A stretch of DNA of 64,000 nt, from NCBI RefSeq assembly GCF_022023855.1, contig NZ_CP059449.1, forward strand, positions 620,001 to 684,000, in the 5' to 3' direction. The notes beneath the pieces are model-generated. The model did not search any database, had not been told where the DNA came from, and saw only the letters and a list, made by a program, of their open reading frames with translations. Shown piece after piece: positions 9,872 through 18,922 of this stretch. The position numbers and the translations under genes were made by a program. Numbering within the stretch: the first letter of the stretch is position 1; each line of letters starts with the position of its first letter. The stretch comes from Azospirillum brasilense (GTDB lineage: Bacteria; Pseudomonadota; Alphaproteobacteria; Azospirillales; Azospirillaceae).

Positions 9872-10708
9872 TCATTCCCCGGTCTGCAGCAACGCCCCGC
9901 GCACCCGCGCCTGATGGAAGGAATAGAGGAAAGCCGCCGTGCACAGCCCCATGAACAGCGCGTTCAGCCCCACCGCCCAGGCCAGATGGTCCCAGCGCAT
10001 CGTGCCGTCGAATAGGATGGCGCGCATGCCCTCGAAGACGTGGCTGGAGGGCAGCGACAGCGCCACCCATTGCAGCCAGCCCGGCAGGACGCTGACCGGG
10101 TAGTAGACGGCGCTCACCGGGGCCAGCATGAACACGACGATCCAGGCCAGCCCTTCCGCCCCCATGCCGTAGCGCAGGATCAGCGCCACGATGACCAGCC
10201 CCAGCGACCAGCCGAAGACGATCAGGTTGGCGAAGAAGCCGGCCAGCGGCAGCCCGAGGTCGAACAGCGAATAGCCGAACAGTGGAATCGCCAGCAGCGC
10301 CGCCGGCACCACGCCGATGACCGTGCGGATCAGGCTCATCCCGAACAGCGCCGCGACCCATTCGCCGGGGCGCAGCGGGCTGACGAACAGGTGGCCGAGG
10401 TTGCGCGACCACATCTCCTCCAGGAAGGACACCGACACGCCGAGCTGGCCGCGGAACAGCACGTCCCACAGCAGCACCGCGCTGACCAGCACCCCGGCCC
10501 CCTGCGCCACCCAGGCGCTGGAGGTCGCCATGAACTGGTTGATGTAGCCCCACAGGATCATCTGCATGGTCGGCCAGTAGGCCAGTTCCAGGAAGCGCGG
10601 CCAGGAGCCGCGCAGCAGATACCAGTAGCGCAGCACCATCGCCCCGACCCGGCGGAGGGAGAAGGCGGGGTTGGCGTGAACCATCGCAGCGGCGTCACTC
10701 GGCAGCAT
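9872..10708 (-). CDS. ABC-2 type transporter permease
   Basis: Inner-membrane subunit of an ABC exporter, 278 residues with about six hydrophobic helices ([56 protein letters not shown], and others). It pairs with the ATPase encoded just upstream. I start at the ATG with complement at 10708 because GGGAGG stands seven bases before it; this overlaps the ATPase stop by 14 bases, giving translational coupling. A downstream ATG at 10684 is a weaker choice. The arrangement resembles NodIJ/daunorubicin-type exporters. The substrate is unknown; nearby lpxD is on the same strand but is not proof of a lipid role. Confidence 0.87.
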   Translation of the reverse strand: MLPSDAAAMVHANPAFSLRRVGAMVLRYWYLLRGSWPRFLELAYWPTMQMILWGYINQFMATSSAWVAQGAGVLVSAVLLWDVLFRGQLGVSVSFLEEMWSRNLGHLFVSPLRPGEWVAALFGMSLIRTVIGVVPAALLAIPLFGYSLFDLGLPLAGFFANLIVFGWSLGLVIVALILRYGMGAEGLAWIVVFMLAPVSAVYYPVSVLPGWLQWVALSLPSSHVFEGMRAILFDGTMRWDHLAWAVGLNALFMGLCTAAFLYSFHQARVRGALLQTGE

Positions 10709-11507
10709 CGGCGGCCTCCCGCCGGGAGTCCCGACTGGCGTCTTCTCCATTGGCGCGGTCGCGGGCAATGTCGAGGAACACGTCCTCCAGCGAGGTCCGG
10801 CCATAGCGTGCCAGCAGCCCCGCCGGCGACCCGCGGTCGACGATCCGCCCCTGGCGCATCATCAGCACGTCGTCGCACATCCGCTCCACCTCCAGCATGT
10901 TGTGGGAGGCGAGCAGGATGGTGGCACCGGACTCCATGCGGTAGCGCTCCAGATAGGTGCGGATCCAGTCCGCCGTGTCAGGGTCGAGCGAGGCGGTCGG
11001 CTCGTCCAGCAGCAGAAGCTCCGGCCGGTTGAGCAGCGCCTTGGCCAGCGCCACCCGCGTCTTCTGGCCGGCCGACAGCCCGCCGGAGGGGCGCTCCAGA
11101 AAGCGGGTCAGCTCCAGATGCTCGGCCAGCTCCTCCACCCGCCGCTTCACTCCCTTCAGGCCATAGAGGTGGCCGTAGACGGTCAGGTTCTCCCGCACGG
11201 TCAGCCGGTGCGGCAGCTCCACATAGGGCGAGGAGAAGTTCATGCGGGGCAGCGCCGCGTGGCGATGGCGCACCATGTCCATCCCCAGCACCTCCACCGT
11301 GCCGGAGGTCGGCAGCAGCAGCCCGAGCAGCATGGAGATGGTCGTCGTCTTGCCGGCCCCGTTGCCGCCGAGAAGCCCAGTGACCGACCCCGCCGCAACG
11401 GTGAAGGAGATGCCGTCCACGGCGGTGACCTCGCCGGACCGGGCGGTGCCGTAGCGTTTGGTCAGATTCACGGCCCGGATGGCGTGCTGTTTTGCGCATT
11501 GATCCAT
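10695..11507 (-). CDS. ABC exporter ATP-binding protein
   Basis: A 270-residue ATPase driving the adjacent ABC-2 permease. Walker A is LLGGNGAGKTTT, the signature is GGLSAGQKTRVAL, Walker B is LLLLDEPTASLDP, and the switch histidine is in LLASHNM. The C-terminal tail after residue 240 is charged and short. The start MDQCAKQHAIRAVNLTKRYG has no clear ribosome-binding site, only CTCCGCCT upstream, so the initiation point is uncertain, but no other in-frame start retains the first strand of the fold. It is divergent from regB across 109 bases. Confidence 0.9.
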   Translation of the reverse strand: MDQCAKQHAIRAVNLTKRYGTARSGEVTAVDGISFTVAAGSVTGLLGGNGAGKTTTISMLLGLLLPTSGTVEVLGMDMVRHRHAALPRMNFSSPYVELPHRLTVRENLTVYGHLYGLKGVKRRVEELAEHLELTRFLERPSGGLSAGQKTRVALAKALLNRPELLLLDEPTASLDPDTADWIRTYLERYRMESGATILLASHNMLEVERMCDDVLMMRQGRIVDRGSPAGLLARYGRTSLEDVFLDIARDRANGEDASRDSRREAADAAE

Positions 11508-11616
11508 AGGCGGAGAATATGGCCGCTTGGCGCGCAAACGCCAGAGTGGCAAAACAGCACCCAGCCATTCGATGTGACGCCGCGGGAAGAGCGGCCTTGC
11601 CGGAAAGTCCGTCCCC

Positions 11617-12957
11617 ATGACCGTCGGTTCCGCAACCGCCGCCGCCTCCCTTCGCCACGCCATGAGCCAGGCCGGCCGGCCGGGTCCGGCCCAGTGGACC
11701 AACCTGGACGGACGCGTCACGCTGCGCACCCTGATCCTGATCCGCTGGATCGCCGTGATCGGGCAACTCGCCACCGTGGCGACGGTGCAGCTCGTCATGG
11801 GCTTCCCGCTGCCGCTGGGGCCTGTGCTGGCGGCCATCGGGGCCTCGGTCCTGCTGAACCTCGTCGCGATGGCCCAGCGCGGCGGGCGGCTGCGGCTGGC
11901 CGACCGGGACGCCGCGCTCTATCTCGGCTACGACATGCTGCAGCTCACGCTGCTGCTCTATCTGACCGGCGGCCTCGCCAACCCCTTCGCCATCCTGCTG
12001 CTCGCCCCGATGACCGTGGCCGCGGCGATCCTGTCGCGCTACAGCGTGGTTCTGCTGACCGGGCTCAACCTCGTCTGCCTGACCGTGCTGGCGATGTGGC
12101 ACTTCCCGCTGCCCTGGCCGGAGCCGATGCCATCCGTCGCCCCGCTCTACGCCTTCGGTATCTGGCTGTCGCTGTCGGTGTCGGCCGGCTTCATCAGCGG
12201 CTACGTCTTCCGTGTGGCCGAGGAGGCGCGGCGCTTCGCCAACGCCCTGTCGGCCTCGCAGGTGGCGCTGGCGCGCGAGCAGCGGCTGTCCTCGCTGGGC
12301 GCCCTGGCCGCCGCCGCGGCGCACGAGCTGGGGTCGCCGCTCGGCACCATCGCGGTGGTGGCGAAGGAGCTTCTGCACGACATGCCGCCGGACAGCCCCT
12401 ACACCGAGGACGTCTCCCTGCTGCAAAGCCAGGTGATGCGCTGCCGCGAGATCCTGGCGGAGCTGGCCCGCAAGCCCGAGGCCGACGGCGGCGACCCGTT
12501 CGAACGGCTGCCCCTGACCGCGCTGGTGGAGGCGGCGGGCGCGCCGCACCGGCTGGGCCATATCCAGTTCACGGTCGAGCGCAGCGACGGCTCCGTGGGG
12601 GAGGAGCCGATCGTCCGCCGCAGCCCGGAGATCATCCATGGCCTGGGCAACTTCATCCAGAACGCCCACCAGTTCGCCGATGGGCGGGTGACGGTCGCCG
12701 CCTCCTGGGATGCCCGGTCCGCGACGGTGGTGGTGATGGACGACGGACCGGGCTATCCCGCCCATCTGCTGAGCCGCATCGGCGAGCCCTACCTGTCCGC
12801 AAGAAGCGAGCGGTCGGGCCATATGGGGCTGGGAATCTTTATTGCACAAACGCTGCTAGAGAAAACGGGTGCCCTTGTAGCCTTTAGCAATAACCGTAGC
12901 GGCGGCGCGCGAGTTGTCGTACGTTGGGACCGTGGTGTCTTAGAACCAGAGGACTAG
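11617..12957 (+). CDS. regB: Redox-sensing histidine kinase RegB/PrrB/ActS
   Basis: Membrane sensor kinase of the global redox two-component system in alphaproteobacteria. The N-terminal half holds about six membrane segments and the quinone-site motif LTGGLANPFAILLLAPMTV. The phospho-acceptor His236 lies in AAAAHELGSPLG and the redox-active cysteine is Cys276 in QVMRCREIL. The ATPase domain has NFIQNAHQFA, DDGPGYP and GLGIFIAQTLLEKTGA. The 446 residues match the family. regA starts 14 bases after the stop. In relatives it controls respiration, nitrogen and carbon fixation genes; that role is inferred here. Confidence 0.95.
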   Translation: MTVGSATAAASLRHAMSQAGRPGPAQWTNLDGRVTLRTLILIRWIAVIGQLATVATVQLVMGFPLPLGPVLAAIGASVLLNLVAMAQRGGRLRLADRDAALYLGYDMLQLTLLLYLTGGLANPFAILLLAPMTVAAAILSRYSVVLLTGLNLVCLTVLAMWHFPLPWPEPMPSVAPLYAFGIWLSLSVSAGFISGYVFRVAEEARRFANALSASQVALAREQRLSSLGALAAAAAHELGSPLGTIAVVAKELLHDMPPDSPYTEDVSLLQSQVMRCREILAELARKPEADGGDPFERLPLTALVEAAGAPHRLGHIQFTVERSDGSVGEEPIVRRSPEIIHGLGNFIQNAHQFADGRVTVAASWDARSATVVVMDDGPGYPAHLLSRIGEPYLSARSERSGHMGLGIFIAQTLLEKTGALVAFSNNRSGGARVVVRWDRGVLEPED

Positions 12958-12971
12958 TGGTGGATAGCGCG

Positions 12972-13556
12972 ATGACCACGGACGAGAGTCCAACGGGCGA
13001 AACCGCCAAGCTGACGTTCACGGGTGACGTTACCCGCAGCCTCCTCATCGTCGACGACGACGCGCCGTTCCGAACCCGCCTCGCGCGCGCCATGGAAAAG
13101 CGCGGTTTCAACGTGGTGGCCGTGGACAGCGTGCATCTCGGCATCGACGTCGCCCAGGAATCGGCGCCGGCCTTCGCGGTGGTCGACCTGCGGCTGGCCG
13201 ACGGCAGCGGCCTGGACGTGGTCAAGACCCTGCGCGACGCCCGCCCCGACGCCCGCATCGTCATGCTGACCGGCTATGGCAACATCGCCACGGCGGTGGC
13301 CGCGGTGAAGGCCGGCGCGGTGGACTATCTGCCGAAGCCGGCGGACGCCGACGCCGTGGAATCCGCCCTGCTGGCCGACGGCCGCCCGCTGCCCTCCCCG
13401 CCGGAAAACCCGATGTCCGCCGACCGCGTGCGGTGGGAGCACATCCAGCGCGTGTTCGAACAGTGCGACCGCAACGTCTCCGAAACCGCCCGCCGGCTGA
13501 AGATGCACCGCCGCACCCTGCAGCGCATCCTGAACAAGCACGCCCCTCGGGGGTGA
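12972..13556 (+). CDS. regA: Redox response regulator RegA/PrrA/ActR
   Basis: DNA-binding partner of RegB. Residues 22-135 form the receiver domain with the acidic pocket VDDD (28-30), phospho-acceptor Asp72 in VVDLRLADGSGL, Thr in MLTGYGNI and Lys in YLPKPAD. The C-terminal Fis-type helix-turn-helix is RNVSETARRLKMHRRTLQRILNK, the highly conserved RegA recognition region. Start MTTDESPTG gives 194 residues; earlier GTG codons overlapping the regB stop are possible. A strong terminator follows. Confidence 0.95.
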   Translation: MTTDESPTGETAKLTFTGDVTRSLLIVDDDAPFRTRLARAMEKRGFNVVAVDSVHLGIDVAQESAPAFAVVDLRLADGSGLDVVKTLRDARPDARIVMLTGYGNIATAVAAVKAGAVDYLPKPADADAVESALLADGRPLPSPPENPMSADRVRWEHIQRVFEQCDRNVSETARRLKMHRRTLQRILNKHAPRG

Positions 13557-13585
13557 CGCCCCCCTCGCTGGACCGTAAACGAAAA

Positions 13586-13618
13586 GAGGCCCCTGTCCTT
13601 GCGGAGAGGGGCCTTTTT
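13586..13618 (+). terminator. Rho-independent terminator after regA
   Basis: AGGCCCCTGTCC pairs with GGAGAGGGGCCT around a TTGC loop, followed by TTTTTCTTT. It ends the regB-regA unit. Confidence 0.88.
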
Positions 13619-13635
13619 CTTTGCCGCGCGGCGGC

Positions 13636-13827
13636 TCACTTCCTGACGGAACAGGTCCTGACACCGAACAGGGTGTAGGCCGGGCAGAAGCCGACCACCG
13701 CGGTCAGCAGCGGGACGAGGCCGATCCAGCCCCAGGGGGTCTGCGGGCCGACGAAGACGAGGGCGATCAGGACGAGGCCGACGATGGCGCGCAGCGCGCG
13801 GTCGATGGTGCCGACGTTGACGGGCAT
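13636..13827 (-). CDS. DUF2892 (YgaP-type) small membrane protein
   Basis: A 63-residue protein starting MPVNVGTIDRALRAIVGLVLIALV, the usual opening of DUF2892 proteins, with two hydrophobic helices separated by PQTPWGW and the GFCPAYTLFGVRTC ending typical of the family. Related domains are fused to rhodanese in YgaP; here it stands alone. It is convergent with regA and lies 77 bases downstream of a Crp/Fnr-type regulator gene on the same strand, so the regulator and this protein may form one transcript. Function unknown. Confidence 0.85.
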   Translation of the reverse strand: MPVNVGTIDRALRAIVGLVLIALVFVGPQTPWGWIGLVPLLTAVVGFCPAYTLFGVRTCSVRK

Positions 13828-13904
13828 GGTTGCACCTTATGGAGCGGTGTGGGCGGTTTGTGCGCCCATCCAAGCCCCTTTCCGCCCTCCGGTCTGTGAC
13901 TCCG

Positions 13905-14597
13905 TCACACGCCGTCCGTGCGCTCCAGCGCCAGCAGCGCGTCGGGATCGCGCACCGCGACGCGGCCGCGCGACAGCTCCACCAAGCCGCGCCGCTCGAA
14001 CTCCTTCAACTGGCGGCTGACCACCTCGCGCGCCGTGCCCAGCTCGACCGCCAGCGTCTGGTGGGTGGTGTCCAGCCCGCCGCGCGCGTCGCGGTGATCG
14101 ACCAGGAAACGGGCCAGCCGCAGGTCGATGCGCCCGAAGGCCACCTCCTCCACCAGCATCATCATGCCGAGCAGCCGCGTGCCGAAGGAGGCGAACACGA
14201 AATCGCGGAACACTGCGGAGCGCGCCAGCAGTTCATGGAAGGCGCCGGCCCCAAGCGCGATGGCCTCCAGATCGGTCTCCGCCACCCCTTCGGCGCTGTA
14301 GTCGGCGCGCGTCATCAGGCAGGCGGTGGTCAGGATGCAGGTCTCGCCCGCCCCGACGCGGTAGAGGACGATCTCCCGCCCGGTCTCGGCGGTCATCTGG
14401 ACCCGCACCGTGCCGTCCAGCAGCATGAGAAAATTGTGGCACAGGCTGCCGATGCGGAACAGCACCGTACCGCGCGGCACCGCCATCCGCGCCCCCTGTG
14501 CGCGCAGAAGGGCTCGCGCGTCGGGTTCCAGGGCGGACAGCGCCGGGAACGCGCCCGCCCAGTCGGCGTCAATCTTTCCAACATGTTGCGGCAGCAT
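13905..14597 (-). CDS. Crp/Fnr-family transcriptional regulator
   Basis: A 230-residue regulator with an N-terminal cyclic-nucleotide-like barrel (VPRGTVLFRIGSLCHNFLMLLDGTVRVQ) and a C-terminal winged helix (THQTLAVELGTAREVVSRQLKEFERRGLVELSR is the region of the recognition helix, residues about 175-208). It lacks the four N-terminal cysteines of oxygen-sensing Fnr. Cysteines are present in SLCHN and ETCILTTACLM, the latter typical of a group often next to DUF2892 or rhodanese genes. The start MLPQHVGK has GAAGGGGACC before it. Its ligand is unknown. Confidence 0.87.
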   Translation of the reverse strand: MLPQHVGKIDADWAGAFPALSALEPDARALLRAQGARMAVPRGTVLFRIGSLCHNFLMLLDGTVRVQMTAETGREIVLYRVGAGETCILTTACLMTRADYSAEGVAETDLEAIALGAGAFHELLARSAVFRDFVFASFGTRLLGMMMLVEEVAFGRIDLRLARFLVDHRDARGGLDTTHQTLAVELGTAREVVSRQLKEFERRGLVELSRGRVAVRDPDALLALERTDGV

Positions 14598-14646
14598 GCC
14601 CGGTCCCCTTCGATCGACCATGACCATTATCCGCGAAGGGGCTTCC

Positions 14647-14676
14647 CCGGTCCACCCAAAGGACCGGTCCACCCAA
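14647..14676. promoter_or_regulatory. 13-bp direct repeat upstream of the polysaccharide locus
   Basis: CCGGTCCACCCAA occurs at 14647-14659 and 14664-14676, a 17-base period. It lies between the Crp/Fnr gene (minus) and the Wzc-like gene (plus), so it could be an operator for either. No matching promoter boxes were assigned. Confidence 0.35.
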
Positions 14677-14824
14677 TGGCGTCTCCGGGGAGGGTACCCA
14701 ATGAGCGTGTCTTCCCCACCATATGCCCTCCGGGCAGCATGAAACGGCCGGACGGTCGATGGCGTTCTAGGCAATCGTAACGCCCCGAACGGGGTGCCGT
14801 TCGGCATGCGAGGAGGAACCCGCT

Positions 14825-17098
14825 TTGGCCACCCAGGACATTCAGGATCAACCCCAGCGGCGGCAGGCGGCACCGGTTTCGGCACCGGTCTCGTTCGACC
14901 TGTCGACCGCGGCGGCCAGCGCGGTGCGCCGCACCACCGGCATGCTGCTGCGCCACAAGCTGCTGATCGGGACGGTGATCGTGCTGGGGACGGGCATCGC
15001 GGGTCTCGTCGCCCTGCGCATGACGCCGCTCTACACCGCCCAGACCCTGATCATGGTGGAGCACCGCAAGAACCAAGTGATGAACTACCAGGAGGTCGTC
15101 TCCGGCCTCTCGACCGAGCTGGGCGCCCTGCAGAGCGAGGTGGCGATCCTGAAATCCCCCGCCTTTGCGGAGAAGGTGGTGGACAAGCTCGGCCTGATGA
15201 ACGATCCGGAGTTCAACGCGGCGCTGCGGCCCGAGCAGACCAACTGGTTCTACTACCTGAACCCGAAGAACCTGGTGCCGGACTCCTGGTGGAACAGCGC
15301 CCGCGGCGACCGACCCGAGATCGCGCTGAGCCCGGAGGAGAAGACGGCCAACGAGCGGACCTCGGTCGTCAACAGCTTCATTGAAAATCTGGCGGTGCGC
15401 CCGCAGGGCCGGTCCTACGTCATCGCCGTGGATTTCGACAGCGAGGACCCGCGCAAGGCCTCGCTCATCGCCAACACCATTGGCGAGATGTACCTCGTCG
15501 ACCAGCTCGACGAGAAGTTCAAGGCGGCCAAGCGCGCCACGGCTTGGCTGGAGGAGCGCATCACCGAGCTGCGCCGCGAGGCCAAGACGACCGGCGAGGC
15601 GGCGGAGAAGTACCGCGCCGAGAGTGGCCTGACCAACGCCAACGGCGAAACCACCCTGATCGCCCAGCAGCTGGCCGAGCTGAACACCAGCTACGTCCTG
15701 GCCCGCACCAAGCGGCAGGAGGCGGAGGCCAAGCTGCGCGAGGTGACCACCCTGGCGCAGAGCCCGCGCGGCGTGTCGGCCATCGGCGACGTGCTCGGCT
15801 CCCCCCTGATCCAGGCGCTGCGCCAGCAGGAGGTCGAGCTTCAGCGCAAGATCGCCGACGCCGCCAACAAGTACGGCGCCCGCCATCCGACGCTGACCGC
15901 GCTGCAGAGCGAGCTGCGCGACCTGCAGGGCCAGATCAAGGCCGACGTGGGCCGCATCGTCCAGAACCTGAGCAACGAGGTGGAGGTCGAGCGGGGACGC
16001 GAGGCCGCCCTGAAGACCAACCTCGACCAGCTCCAGGCCCAGCGCAACCAGCAGCAGGAATCCAACGTGACCCTGCGCACGCTGGAGCGCGACGCCGAGA
16101 CCTCGCAGACCATGTACGAGGCGATGCTGACGCGCTTCCAGGAGATCGCCGGCCAGACCGAGATCCAGCAGCCCGACGCCCGCATCGTGTCGGAGGCGGC
16201 GATCCCCCTGAACCCGTCGCAGCCCAACAAGAAGATGATCGTCCTGCTGGCCCTGGTCGCCTCGGCCACGCTCGGCGTGCTGCTGGCGATGCTGCGCGAG
16301 CAGTCGGAGCGCGGTTTCCGCAGCCCGCACCAATTCGAATCGGCAACCGGCGTGCGCTCGCTGGGCATCGTCCCGGCCATCGGGCGCCGCCGCCGCGGCA
16401 CGTCGCCCGCTGCCTACGCTATCGACAAGCCGATGTCGGCCTTCGCCGAGGCGATGCAGAACCTGCGCACCACGCTGCTGCTCGCCAACCCGGACGGCCA
16501 CCAGCGGGTGATCCTGTTCAGCTCCTCCGTCCCCGGCGAGGGCAAGAGTTCGATCGCCGCGGCCTTCGCACGGATCTGCGCCAACGCCGGCCAGAAGACG
16601 ATCATCCTGGACTGCGACATGCGCCGCAAGGGGCTGCACCCGATGCTGGGGCTGGAGAACCGGCACGGCCTGTACGAGGTGCTGTCCGGCGAATGCGCGC
16701 CGAACGAGGTGATCCAGACCGACCCGCGCACCGGCCTGCATTTCATCGCGTCGGGCCGCGGCTCCGCCCTGCCGCAGGACATGCTGGGCTCCAGCCGGAT
16801 GCACCAGCTCATCTCGCGGCTGGCGCTCGAATATGACCGGGTGATCCTGGACAGCCCGCCAGTGCTGGCGGTGTCGGAGGGCAAGCTGCTGGCGGCGCTG
16901 GCCGACCAGACGGTCTTCATCGTGCATTGGGGCAAGACCAAGCGGGAGACCGCCATGGCCGGGCTGAAGGAGATCGTCGAGGCGGGCGGCGAGGTCGTCG
17001 GCGTCCTGTTCTCGCAGGTCGATATCCGCCGCCACGCCCAGTACGAGTTCCCGGACAGCGGGCGCTACCACGGCTACCGCCGCTACTACGCGAACTGA
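14825..17098 (+). CDS. Wzc-like polysaccharide co-polymerase and tyrosine autokinase
   Basis: Inner-membrane protein controlling chain length and export of a surface polysaccharide. Start is TTG at 14825, strongly supported by AGGAGG seven bases upstream. The 757 residues have a Wzz domain with a first membrane helix (LLIGTVIVLGTGIAGLVAL, about 55-75), a long periplasmic coiled coil, and a second helix (MIVLLALVASATLGVLLAML, about 475). The bacterial tyrosine kinase domain has Walker A SSVPGEGKSS (Lys574) and Walker A' IILDCDMRRKG. The C-terminus SGRYHGYRRYYAN is a tyrosine cluster for autophosphorylation. First gene of the locus; no separate phosphatase or Wza is in the window. Confidence 0.92.
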   Translation: MATQDIQDQPQRRQAAPVSAPVSFDLSTAAASAVRRTTGMLLRHKLLIGTVIVLGTGIAGLVALRMTPLYTAQTLIMVEHRKNQVMNYQEVVSGLSTELGALQSEVAILKSPAFAEKVVDKLGLMNDPEFNAALRPEQTNWFYYLNPKNLVPDSWWNSARGDRPEIALSPEEKTANERTSVVNSFIENLAVRPQGRSYVIAVDFDSEDPRKASLIANTIGEMYLVDQLDEKFKAAKRATAWLEERITELRREAKTTGEAAEKYRAESGLTNANGETTLIAQQLAELNTSYVLARTKRQEAEAKLREVTTLAQSPRGVSAIGDVLGSPLIQALRQQEVELQRKIADAANKYGARHPTLTALQSELRDLQGQIKADVGRIVQNLSNEVEVERGREAALKTNLDQLQAQRNQQQESNVTLRTLERDAETSQTMYEAMLTRFQEIAGQTEIQQPDARIVSEAAIPLNPSQPNKKMIVLLALVASATLGVLLAMLREQSERGFRSPHQFESATGVRSLGIVPAIGRRRRGTSPAAYAIDKPMSAFAEAMQNLRTTLLLANPDGHQRVILFSSSVPGEGKSSIAAAFARICANAGQKTIILDCDMRRKGLHPMLGLENRHGLYEVLSGECAPNEVIQTDPRTGLHFIASGRGSALPQDMLGSSRMHQLISRLALEYDRVILDSPPVLAVSEGKLLAALADQTVFIVHWGKTKRETAMAGLKEIVEAGGEVVGVLFSQVDIRRHAQYEFPDSGRYHGYRRYYAN

Positions 17099-17129
17099 CG
17101 GCGGCGTTTGAGAAAAGCGACGGTTTCGG

Positions 17130-17210
17130 GCCCCCCCAACCCTCCCCCGCTTCGCAGGGGAGCGCTTCATCTCCTCCCCCTGCAAAGCGGGGGGAGGTCG
17201 GGAGGGGGGC
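17130..17210. repeat. Palindromic intergenic repeat, copy 3
   Basis: Relative of the elements at 5272 and 8556, with CCCTCCCCCGCTTCGCAGGGG and then CCCCCTGCAAAGCGGGGGGAGG, flanked by GCCCCCCC and GGGGGGC. It fills most of the 148-base gap between the Wzc-like gene and the flippase gene, and may reduce expression of the flippase relative to its neighbour. Confidence 0.75.
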
Positions 17211-17246
17211 TCCGACACGACACGCCCACACACCCGAAAAGACCCA

Positions 17247-18692
17247 ATGACCGCCGGACGACGCATATTCCTGAACATCCGCGCGCTGGGGCTGGCCCGC
17301 GTAGCCACGCTGCTGAGCGGGCTGATCACCACGGCCTGGACTGCGCGCGCGCTCGGGCCGGACGGCTTCGGCGTGCTGGGCTTCGGTACCTCCATGCTCG
17401 CCTACGCCGCGCTGTTCGTGAATCTGGGCCTCTCCACCTACGCAGTGCGCGAGATCGCCCGCGACCGGGAAAAGGCCACCGATTTGGCGGACCATGTGCT
17501 GACGCTGCGGATGCTGCTGGCCGTACTGGTCGGCGGGCTCTACGCCCTGTTCGTGCTCCAGCTCGACAAGACGGCGCTGGTCAAGGCGGTGCTGCTGGTC
17601 CAGGCGGTGCAGCTGCTGGGCAACGCGCTGTTGCTCGACTTCGTCTATCAGGCGACGGAGCGGATGAGCGTCATCGCGGTGCGCGAGATCGGCACGTCGC
17701 TCGGCAACATGGTCGCCGTGCTGGCGCTGGTGCGCGGGCCGGACGATCTGGCCGTCGCCGCCGGCATCACCGCCATCTCCTTTGTCATCAACGCCGCCCT
17801 GATGCTGGCCCGCTTCAGCCGCGATTTCCGGATGCCGCGGCCACGGGTGAACCTCGCCAAGTGGCGGGACATCCTGAAGACCTCCGCCCCGATGGCGGTC
17901 AGCGTCTTCGCCTGGGCCCTGTTCTCGCACCTGGATCTGGTGATGCTGGGCTTCATGGCCCCGCAGACGGAGGTCGGCTGGTACGCCGCGGTGACCAAAC
18001 TGCTGGTGCTGTCGCTGACCGCGGGGAACATCATCCTCAGCGCTTTCATGCCGCAGCTCGCCGCCGCCTATGGCGACCGCGAGGCGATGCAGGCGCGGAT
18101 GCGCGACTACGCCGCGACCATCCTGTCCATCGGCGCGCTGATCGCGGCGGGCGGCTTCACCCTGGCGCCGGCCATCCTGGGCACCGTCTTCGGCCCGGCC
18201 TACGCACCGGCCGCCGACACGCTGCGGCTGCTGATGATCGCGGTCGCCATCGTCCACATCAATCTGACGATGGGCAACCCGCTGCTCGTCTGGCACCGGC
18301 AGACCGGATACATGACCGCCATCCTGATCGGCGGCCTGACCAACGCGGCGCTGAACCTGATCCTGATCCCGCGCTACGGGATCGAGGGCTCCGCCGCCGC
18401 CACTATCGTCGCGGAGTTGACCGCCATGGCCGGACTCGCCTGGCTGCACCGGCGCGAGGTGGGGCAGCTCTATCTCGGAATCGCCGCGCGGGCGGTACTG
18501 TGCGCAGCACTCGCCATGGCGGCCACCATGGGGCTGACCCACGCGCTGCCCGACCTGATGGCCCCCGCGCACCCGCTGCCCGCGCTGCTGATCGGCGGCA
18601 GCGTGCTGGTCGCGGTCTATGCGCTGGCGGCGCTGCTGACCGGGCTGGTGCGTCCGTCGCGGCTGCGCCGGCTGATCGTGGCGGCGGCATGA
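17247..18692 (+). CDS. Wzx-type polysaccharide flippase
   Basis: Integral membrane protein of 481 residues with about 12-14 helices, of the polysaccharide-specific MATE/MVF superfamily. It would flip undecaprenyl-linked repeat units to the periplasm for polymerisation. The N-terminus NIRALGLARVATLLSGLITTAWTARALGPDGFGVLGFGTSM is typical of this family (ARALGPDGFG). Arginine-rich cytoplasmic loops separate the helices. Position between the Wzc-like kinase and sugar-nucleotide genes supports the role. Substrate specificity cannot be read from the sequence. Confidence 0.9.
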   Translation: MTAGRRIFLNIRALGLARVATLLSGLITTAWTARALGPDGFGVLGFGTSMLAYAALFVNLGLSTYAVREIARDREKATDLADHVLTLRMLLAVLVGGLYALFVLQLDKTALVKAVLLVQAVQLLGNALLLDFVYQATERMSVIAVREIGTSLGNMVAVLALVRGPDDLAVAAGITAISFVINAALMLARFSRDFRMPRPRVNLAKWRDILKTSAPMAVSVFAWALFSHLDLVMLGFMAPQTEVGWYAAVTKLLVLSLTAGNIILSAFMPQLAAAYGDREAMQARMRDYAATILSIGALIAAGGFTLAPAILGTVFGPAYAPAADTLRLLMIAVAIVHINLTMGNPLLVWHRQTGYMTAILIGGLTNAALNLILIPRYGIEGSAAATIVAELTAMAGLAWLHRREVGQLYLGIAARAVLCAALAMAATMGLTHALPDLMAPAHPLPALLIGGSVLVAVYALAALLTGLVRPSRLRRLIVAAA

Positions 18693-18922
18693 CCCGCCCG
18701 CCTCATCCCGAATCCCGCGGGACGCCGACCGGACGCACCCTTGCCGCCGGTCCGGGGTACCACGAACAAAACAATGCCCGATCAACGGCATAGCCAGTTC
18801 ACGCCACCACGAATGGCCGGAACAATGCCGCGTTGCAAGACGTTCGGATTGCGCATGGCGCGGGTGGCGGATGGCGGCGCCTTTGGATGCATGCTCCAAT
18901 CACTAAGCAGGATCGAAAGACT

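Noticed and set aside
14627..17395. 922-codon open frame on the minus strand opposite the Wzc-like gene
   Set aside because: No motif in the product, and it is fully explained as an antisense shadow of the Wzc-like gene, which has Walker motifs and a strong ribosome-binding site.
18693..18922. Small gene between the flippase and dehydrogenase genes
   Set aside because: Only short frames without a ribosome-binding site or conserved pattern. AACAATGCC occurs twice, but with no clear meaning.
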